Source: Nothopassalora personata
Taxonomy: Eukaryota; Ascomycota; Dothideomycetes; Mycosphaerellales; Mycosphaerellaceae
DNA: 64,000 bases
Assembly (NCBI GenBank): GCA_033816765.1
Contig: CM066287.1
Span: forward strand, 310,001 to 374,000
Direction: 5' to 3'
The translations under genes were made by a program, and so were the position numbers. Shown piece by piece: positions 56,200 to 64,000 of the stretch (positions within the stretch are counted from its first letter, which is position 1; each line of letters starts with the position of its first letter). Below the pieces are notes generated by a model. That model saw only the letters and a program-made list of their open reading frames with translations. It did not search any database and was not told the DNA's origin.

Positions 56200-59100
56200 C
56201 TCTCGAAGTTATCCGCGGCCGCGGTGTCCGCGAGGTACCCTAACGGTTCCTACGTAGGCTTATAGTATCCGGTCTATTTTACTAGGACTTCGCGTACTCG
56301 GCCTCTACCTCTAGCCTTAGTTCTAGCGTAAAGGATCTCTTCTACCTACTACTCCTCGTAAGACTAAATTATAATAGGGTCCGGCTATTTGTTATCGATC
56401 TCCTATCTAGGTAAGGGGTCTTAGCTTACAGGTCGTAGTAAGTTAGGATAGAAGACCGGGTAGATCTCGTCGGGGATCCTAGATAAGCGTATAGACAACG
56501 GTAAGATTACTTCTACTACCGTATACTTCGCGTGTCTATAGTCGAGGCTCTTCTTTAGTCGTATAGTGACATAGTTACGTAGATCTAGCTAAACTTTGTC
56601 GCCTACACGATAGATTAGTACGGGCTTCCTGTCCCGGTTAGCGTAGTCCTCCTGTTTTTAGGCGGCGTCCGCTATACTCGCCTAATATAGGTCCGTAATC
56701 TTTTACATCCTTTCCACGAATAGCGTTACCCGTTACGCGGCGTCTAACTAAGAGGTCTCTAGCTCCGGTTGTAACTAAACGGGTAATAGTGCCTCGTATC
56801 CGTGTACCGCGAAGAAGGGGCTTATTCCTAGCCTAGCGTAATACCGCGCGTTTAGAGTAAGTTACGCCGTAGGGAGCTAGCGTTTCTAGTCGGACTACTT
56901 ATAGTTAATATAGTTACGAAGGTAAGCCTAGACTTCCTAGTTTAACCGTTCCGGGCCTCCGTTGGTTTATAGGTAGTAGGCGGAGCTAAGCCTCTATTTT
57001 ACACCGGTTAAACGATAGAAGGTCCTCTAGAAGGTGCTCGTCTAGTTAGTACCCCGGTTACTCGTAATAGCTTAAGGGAGGCTATAGTATCTTACCTAGT
57101 AGTCTAAGAACCGTTTAGCGCAGTCCTCGGCTTTTATAGTAGGCATCGCTTCTAAAACGACGGTCTTACTTAGTCGATCCTTAATTACCTAGAGGTAAGT
57201 GTTCCCTTACGACTCGGGCATGTCCGTTATAAAATCTATCGAGATCTCCTAGAAGAATCGGTCGGGGACCGGTAAGGGTTATAGGAGGCTGTGTTTTTGT
57301 TCTCTCTATACCTTATTCCTACCGTAGTAGTTATAGTTCCTTAAGAACTGCCTTACGTGCTTAGACTATAGGGGCTAGTAGAAGTTACGACTTAGTATCG
57401 ATACTATAGAGTCCCGGCTAGGGTAGCCGTATACCGGTGAATCGTGCACGGATTAGATTAGCTTAGTTTAAAGGGTGTCGTTCTATAGAATCGCTATGTC
57501 CGCCTCCTTATAGTCGGACTTCGTAGAACTAGGAGCTCTAGGCACCTAAATCCTACCGCGGTAGCGAAGATACCCGTTACGGTCGATACTATAGTTACCT
57601 ACTTATACCTTAAGTTTTACCTCGCTAGGAAGTAAACGCGCTCCTGCCTAAATCGCGCGGTATACCGCTTAGAACGTACTATCCTTCTCGATAGTTCTTT
57701 CCTAGAGGTCGTTTAGCTCTTAGTCTTAGAAGGGTCCCTATAGTACGCCCGGTAAATCCGCCTCTTCTATAGCGGATAGTCCTTCGAACTACGTAGCTAA
57801 GATTCGTACTAACGAAACCTTTATAGTAGAGCTAGCGTCTACTACCTTTAAGCTCGGCTAATTCTTTACGATGTCCGGTTTAAGAAATCTACGATACCGT
57901 AATAACTTGTCGTCCTACCTAAGCGTATCCTACTCCCTTCGAGAAAGGGTATCCGGTATAATCGCCTCGGTACCCGGCCTATACACTAGTAAGAACTAGA
58001 ACTTTATAACTTCCTTAACCTACCAGATCTACCGTTCCGAGAGCTATCTCTTCGTTATAAAGTATTCTAGGTTCTTATAGTCCGTCTAGATTATAAAGGG
58101 CCTATATGTTTTTAACTCGGGAGCCTATTCCTTAAGATAGGACACTACCACAAGTATCTCCTTATCGTAAATATTGTAGTTAATCTTAGCCTTATTAAGT
58201 TTCTTCGAGTAGAATCCTACTAGTCTTACGACTCCGTCCTTTTCTTATAGGAGGGCGCCTCTAAGCGTAAAGCCGCTATAGTCCGTCTCTAAAAACGTAG
58301 GGAGCTCCGGGTTCTAGTAGGCTAAAACTAGTACTTTGCAGTACTTGTCCTTTAGGGTCTTAAACGCATTAGCCTAACGATCTCCCTAGGAAAACACCTT
58401 ATTCTTACCGGTTAGCGACGTTAAGGGCTCGGCGAGCTTTAAATAGTTTAGAATAAACATTTAGTAGTAGTTCGCGAAGCCTAAGAACCGCCGTACTTCC
58501 TTCTAGGTAACTAGTGCCTTCTAGTTCTTTACTACTACTACCTTCTCGTAGTCGGGTCCTACTCCTCTCCCGTCAGCATATATAATAAACCTAAGGTACT
58601 TAACCTTCTTCTATACGAACTTACACTTCCCTAGATCTAGGAAAAGGCCTCCGTCCTAAAGCTTCTAGAGCACGATACGAACCTTCTAGAGATAGTCCTC
58701 TTTTGTTCCGTCGGAGTAAATAACGACGTCGTCCGCGTAGGCCGAGGTAAAGTCGTCTAGGTAGTCCCGTAATAAACTATTAATGTACCGCTAGCATATT
58801 ACGGGGGCCCCGGATAAACTAAACGGGCATACTAGCTATTCCTATAGACCGAATCTAGTTCGAAAAGCCGTCTTATACTCTTTACCTCGAGCTATCCGGA
58901 GGTAATAGAATACGGTAATAACGTTAACCTTCGTAATCTATCTAGCGCCCGTTAGGTTCCGAATAGTTTCCGGGATTAACGGAAGCGGGTAACGGTCCTA
59001 CTTAGTAATCGAGTTTAGTACTCTATAATCGTAGTAGAACCTAAGTCCTCCCCCGGGCTTCTTTACAAACAGGACGGGAGCCGCCGCTTCTAAGGTAGAA

Positions 59101-60060
59101 GGGCGAATGTAACCCTTACGCTATAGCTCCGTTAGCGACTTCCGGAGGATAAGTAGCTCGTCTTTCGACATACTATAGAGCGGTCCCTAGGGTAATAGTT
59201 CTAGGCTTCCGTCGGCTTTCGTCCGTATTTCGATCTTATAGTTAAGGTCGCCGCGGTGTAGAGCTAGTTTATTAGCTTCCCTAGTAGAAAATAACGGTAG
59301 CATATCCTAAAGTTCTAGAGGTAAGCCCTTCTTAAGTTCCTCTCGCGTAGGCGGCTCCTTTTCGCTAAGGGCCTTCTTAATATCTTCTACGGTTACCGCG
59401 GCAATCGTAGCGAAACGCTTACCCGACTCGTGTTCTTCGTAGTTACGCCCTTCGGGTACCTATTTCTTTACTAAGCTATAGTAGTACCGGCGCTTTTTAG
59501 GCGCGGTCCGGATCTAATTGTGCGCCTTCTACGGGTTCCCTAGGATTATAGGGAAGTCTAGATTAGACATAACATAAGCATAAACTACCTAGTAGATCCC
59601 GGCAATTTCTATACGGAAGGCGACTACTCCTTCGATCGAGTTCCGCATCGCCTTCGTAAACCCTATAGCCCTACGGCTCTCGTTACTAACATACGTAAGA
59701 CCGAGGCCTTTCGCTAAGTCTCCGTTAATTATAGCGTAGTATATACATCCTTTATCGATAAGGGTAAACGTTCCGTAACTTTCGTTTAGGAGTACGTTAG
59801 TATATACAAGATTCCCATTTATAGAACTCTTAACTGCGTTCTACCCCTTTACTAGTGCTTCTTTATCTCCTAGTTCTAGCTTTCGACTAGGAGCTAGTCT
59901 TTTCCTATCTCTCCGGGATCCGACTTAAACCCGTCGTCCTCTAGGATCGGCGCGACCGAGGCCGCGTTAATCCTAGTAGGATTGACTGCTACGGCGTACG
60001 GGCATTCCTTCACTCGATGTCCGCTTGCTCTATAGCGGAAGTAGAGCTATTCTTAACGCC
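56200..60060 (-). pseudogene. Gag-pol polyprotein relic of the chromovirus
   Basis: Recognisable parts on the minus strand: a gag zinc knuckle (60049-60002) with RASGHRVKECP intact but the first two Cys codons now TAC and TAT (Tyr); reverse transcriptase YADDVVIYSDG (58739-58707) preceded by LLRDYLDDFTSA and followed by KCKFV; RNase H-proximal EVRRFLGFANYY, LKLAEPLTSLTGKNKVF near 58.5-58.4 kb; and a chromodomain VLVK-stop-TGYYKPT-stop-EPLGYLAD near 56295-56220, both stops being TAG where TGG (Trp) is conserved. Each lesion is a TG-to-TA change. No part is likely to be translated. Confidence 0.85.
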
Positions 60061-61157
60061 TACGATCCCTCTCCGCGGTATCTACCTATTTTACTCTCTA
60101 CCTCCCTTTATCCTCCTTCCGATCTCTACGACTTCTAGGGCGGCCTCCGCTTATCCGGGTTAGTGCTATAATAGTGTTACTATCGGCATTAACCTAGTTA
60201 CTAGCCGCTCTTGTAAAAGAACGGGTAGTAACTATAGCGGTCGCACTAGAGTCCTTATTGTTATCCTTCTACCTCTTATAGGCTATTTTAAACTGGTCCG
60301 TATCCTCGAGGTTAGTTATAATCCGTTCGACCTCCCCCGTAAACTCGTAGTAGTCCTCCTTCTTTAGCATAGCCGCCGTGTATATCCGAACGGGTTTCGA
60401 GAAGGTGTTACGTAAGTAACTAATCTTCGCGTCGTCGCTCTAGTTCTCTCCGCCGGCGCTTAGTAGGAGTCCGTCGAATTTCATCTAGTAATCGTGCTAA
60501 GGTTAACCGTTCGTATGTTTAATCTTAGTAAGCTGCTCTAGGGCCTTAGCGCGCTCGTTGCTATTACCGAAGACTTTCTCGAGTTACGTAAAGAAAGTAA
60601 CGGGGTCCTTCCTAAGTTCGCCGTCTCCCTTATCCTAGAAGTGCCGCATCCTAGTACGCTCTCTCGCTAGTAAGGTGTCGTTAATTACGTCCTAGTAATA
60701 CTCCTTAGAGAGCGTCGGTTTTAGGGCGGATCGTACCCTAAAAGAGCTCTTTAACCTTAAGAAGTAATCGCGGAATGTCTCTACCTTACCGTCCTAGGAA
60801 GGTAGGTTCTAACCTCTAGGACCCGACGGTTCTTCTCCGGTACGCGACGAGGGCGCGGCGACGTTTAGCGTCTATAGTAGCTGTCTTATTAGGTTACTAG
60901 TAGTCGTCTCGTTATAAACTAGTAGCGAGACTATAGGTGTTAACTAACGTTGAGCGTCTTCCGATTCTTTTAAAGCGGCGCGCGTTGTAATTAACTCGGC
61001 TTGCATCTCTTCCTATTGCTAGTACAGTTACTATAGCATAAGTTAGAAGTTTTTATTCGGGGCACTAGTCCCGGGGTTCTCGCTACCCGGCGACGTTATT
61101 ACGTATCCCGTCTCTTTAATGGTAGGTGCCTAGCTAATTCGAATGGATCGAACTTAA

Positions 61158-61319
61158 TGTTACGGGTGAACGACGTATATACTAAAGTTCTATGAAGTTT
61201 ATAATAAGTTCGATATAGAAGAAAGGGGAAGTTACACGCTGTCCGAAGAAAAGGTGTCGGAAAGCAATCCGAACGCATAGGCGTAGCCTATGCTAAGAAA
61301 CAGGGGCCCGCCCCTTACA
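61158..61319. repeat. LTR, right copy (5' LTR of the minus-strand element), 162 bp
   Basis: Same length and ends as the left copy. The differences from the left copy are near offsets 24, 37, 44 and 144, all RIP-type transitions. Confidence 0.95.
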
Positions 61320-64000
61320 GCGGGTATCGGTTTTTAATCGTAATCTCGTTTAACTTCCTATAGTCTTATACGAGTCGTAACTTCCTATTTACTTTTAGAA
61401 CGAACATGTATATAGTTCCTATATTAAGGTAGATCTTCTTATCTATCCTTTAGCTAGCTTCTCCTTTAGCTATTCTCGTAGGGTCTATAGCTCTTTCTTA
61501 GACATTTAATATAGGGATTCCTATAGAGGCTCTTTCCCTAGCTAAATGTTAATCTTATAATCCTATAGGCGGTACTTAGGAAGGGCGTCCTTATCTCTCT
61601 CCTCTTTAAAGAGTCGCGACTACTTACGATACTCCTTAGAAATACTTAACTCTAAGATGTTAGTATCCTTCGATAGTACGTTACTTCTATTACTACTAGT
61701 AACTTCGTAACCCGGCGGCCCTACGCTAGTATCTATCCTAGTTGAAGGTAGTTCTCTTATCCTTCTAGTTAGCGTAAGCTATATTCTATTTAGCTATATC
61801 TTTACCTTATCTACTAGTAAACGCTACTACTACGTAGGCTAAATATTAATAACGTAATTATATTCCCTAAATATAAGTACTCTTCTCTTCTAGTTAACTA
61901 TTAGATTATACTTTCGTAACTAAGGTATACCTAATACGATGTTATAACTAGCTATATTAGTAACATCTATAATAATTTCCTCGTAGTACTATTAGATTAC
62001 TAGTAGTAGCCGTATCGTCTCTCGCTCTATACTAGGTAAGGATAATCCGTCTACCGCGATTAATTTATACCCTTCGTCTTTCTTTCGGGTTACGATCCCT
62101 TTAGTCCTTATAAATGTTTCGGAGGTAAAATTCCCGCTCGCTCCGGAATTAATTATAACCTTAGTCCTATAACTATTAACGATTACTTATATTCGGAAGA
62201 CTACTTCTACTATTAGTAATACTTAAGCCTTTTCTATGTTATATAACTCCTTTCGGTTACTTATTTCTAAGGAGTCGATCCTTTTCCCTATTCGTATATA
62301 AAACATCGTACTTTATGTCTTAAGGCCTCCGTATCTGTCTTTAGTAACGTTCCTAGATCTTCTACGTTTCTTAGTAGAGTACACGTATATGTTATACTAT
62401 ATTACGTAGTTCGTTTGATATAAATATTCCTAACGGTATAGTATATCTAGTGTCTATAATTTAGCTTCCTATAGGTAGTCTTTCGATAACGGCGGCTCCT
62501 AGATTTTCGGTTAGTTCTATAAGTAGGTAGTCCTAAACCTATTATCGTAGGCTATTAAGGACTTCGTCGAAGTTAACGGGTTATAGTACTTATTATCCGT
62601 TTACCTTTAGTAGGAATTCTTCGTACCTTCTTTATAGATAGACAATTATATTATATAGTTTCTTAGTTACGTCTATCGTAAAGGTAAATAGTTCGTTATC
62701 GTCGTTAGTATCGCTCTCTTCTCCTTCGGAGAAATCTTCTTCGCTCGATTCTTCTAGATCCTAATCTTCCTCGATAGTATCTAGTCTAGTAGTTTCTTAA
62801 CTTTCTTCCTATAGTTCTAGTAACTACGATCTATTCTATCCTAGGTCCTAGTTCTCCTTATCGCTTCTATCGTCGTCGAAGTAGGATCCTTCCGTATTTA
62901 CTTCTTAGGGCGTAGCATTTTGCCTATACGTCGCTCCTAGGGTTCCTCGCGGTTACTAAGGCTAATACCCTACTCCTAATTTTACGGAGTAGTGAACCTA
63001 ATACGAGTCTTAGTAATAGAATCGCTAATAAAGGCTTCTATAACTATTTCGAGATTTGGATTCGATCTCGTAGTCGACTCTTTATACTATTATCCTAAAC
63101 GTCCGGTTCTACCTTTCGTAAGTATTAATTTAGCTAGTAACACTCTACTATCGTGTATTTAACTAGTCGCGCGTGTTCCCTAGGCTTCTTTTACTACTTT
63201 CCTCGTAGGTTACTTTAAGCTCGTTAAGCTTATCGAGGGTATTTATAATGTAGTTTTAGATTTATCGAAGCCTCCCTAGGATACTATTATCCTAAGTGCG
63301 TAATATATCGTATTCTAGTTCTTCGATAATTTTATTATGCTACGCTTATACTTCCTTTTCTTTATCGTAGGCTCGTTTTAGTAGTCCGGTCCGTTAGATA
63401 TTATTAAACTGTCGTAGGTAGTTCTTATAACTATCGTATCCTCCTCGTCCTTAGAAGGGGTCTAGAAGAGGTATATTACTTCCGTTACTAACTCTCTCTA
63501 CTACTCCTCGAGTATAGTTAGTATTACCCGGTAATCCGACGCTACTCTCGAGTTTACTAGTTTCTTATTACATTATATTAAATTGCTTACGGCGTACTAT
63601 ATTCTTTCTACCGTAGTAGTCCCTCGCTATATAGCCTTCTTTACTATAGGTATAGTAGGTAATACTTCCCTTTAAACTCTTAGGCCTAAACTTACCCCTA
63701 TTCCTAATCTTACGACCTTTCTAGGTAACGTCGAGCTCTATTAGTTATAGTCCGTAGTATAGCGTATAGTTCTTAGGCTTATAGTTGTCGTAAACGTTAT
63801 TAAAGCCTCTATTGTTTCAATTATCGTAATATAGTATGTATCCGGCCTTTCTAGATACCTTACAGTTGTATCGTCGCTCTAGAGCTCTCTTGTAGAGTTT
63901 ATCGTTAAGATTAATCGTAACTTTAACTAAACCGCCTAAGTTCTTAATCTTCCTTCCGTCCCTTATTAACTTATCCTTAACTTACTTCTTTAGTCCTCTT
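61320..64000 (-). mobile_element. 5' part of a second Ty3/Gypsy element, truncated
   Basis: Adjoining the right LTR, the minus strand reads FVLKVNRKLRLV, a stop, then DYRKLNEITIKNRYP (about 61400-61322), the start of Gypsy reverse transcriptase, which breaks off exactly at the chromovirus. Sequence to the right (to the window end) is equally RIP-mutated and should be the gag and protease part; I could not read defined motifs there. The expected continuation (a TKLDLR-like motif) is not found beyond the left LTR, so this is not a simple insertion with both halves kept. Confidence 0.75.

Larger units (their letters stand above)
54538..61319 (-). mobile_element. Ty3/Gypsy chromovirus-type LTR retrotransposon, RIP-inactivated
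   Basis: A 6.8-kb element with matching LTRs at both ends, coding on the minus strand: the C/purine-rich polypurine tract lies just inside the left LTR (about 54700-54725). Reading from the right, gag ends in a zinc knuckle near 60049-60002, followed by reverse transcriptase (58.4-59.2 kb), RNase H, the integrase region, and a chromodomain near 56.3-56.2 kb. All open frames are destroyed, mainly by TAG and TAA. The 5-bp flanks differ (GCTAC left, GCGGG right), so the target duplication is lost or the junctions are rearranged. Confidence 0.9.
53560..64000. repeat. RIP-saturated repeat block
   Basis: From about 53.56 kb to the window end, CpA and TpG are nearly absent over long stretches (none in 54001-54120, for instance), TpA is very frequent and CpG is kept. 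That is the product of C-to-T change at CpA on both strands, the classic ascomycete RIP pattern. The block has no long open frame. At its start (53.56-54.53 kb) no element is identifiable. Confidence 0.92.

Noticed and set aside
54538..61319. Target-site duplication of the chromovirus
   Set aside because: Flanking pentamers GCTAC and GCGGG do not match even allowing RIP transitions.

Overview
The window looks like nuclear DNA of a filamentous ascomycete, most likely a dothideomycete. Supporting signs are introns of 50-82 bp with GT-AG ends, fungal protein families (Fungal_trans_2 regulator, secreted purine nucleoside permease, HET relic, LaeA-like methyltransferase relic), and a terminal block carrying the signature of repeat-induced point mutation (RIP). 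The exact genus is not recognisable from sequence alone.

Layout. From 1 to about 14.3 kb is a gene-poor accessory stretch: a frameshifted gene relic (451-963, minus), an isolated tRNA-Ser(AGA) (9337-9418), and two non-autonomous DNA transposons with perfect target-site duplications (a 240-bp hAT-type MITE at 10520-10759 with 8-bp TSD; a 593-bp long-TIR, Mutator-like element at 11668-12260 with 10-bp TSD). From 14.3 to 18.6 kb are divergent housekeeping genes: an ACSF3-type malonyl-CoA synthetase (minus) and a DnaJ-X co-chaperone (plus). From 20.4 to 22.6 kb is an eight-unit degenerate tandem array in which each unit is itself an imperfect inverted repeat. From 22.8 to 26.9 kb are a large disordered nuclear-type protein (minus), divergent from an AlkB-family dioxygenase (plus), and a small candidate gene. 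From 29 to 38.2 kb genes and relics alternate: purine nucleoside permease, small mitochondrial protein, Fungal_trans_2 regulator, a broken tandem-PHD gene and a small secreted peptide. PRI2 (DNA primase large subunit, 38438-40064), MPDU1-type PQ-loop protein (42641-43581) and a cysteine-less thioredoxin-fold protein (46170-46591) are intact. From 43.6 to 50.8 kb lie gene relics: a DUF7918-like gene, a LaeA/UMTA-type methyltransferase and the C-terminal half of a HET gene. A secreted glycoprotein of an unnamed family (51478-53412) ends the genic part.

From about 53.56 kb to the window end the DNA is RIP-saturated: CpA and TpG are almost absent while CpG is spared. It holds a chromodomain-bearing Ty3/Gypsy element (54538-61319, coding on minus, 162-bp LTRs) and, to its right, the 5' part of a second Gypsy element cut off inside reverse transcriptase.

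The intact genes do not form a single pathway or cluster; they are ordinary dispersed fungal genes between decaying accessory DNA. Intron boundaries were placed by eye using GT-AG rules, reading-frame continuity and family knowledge.
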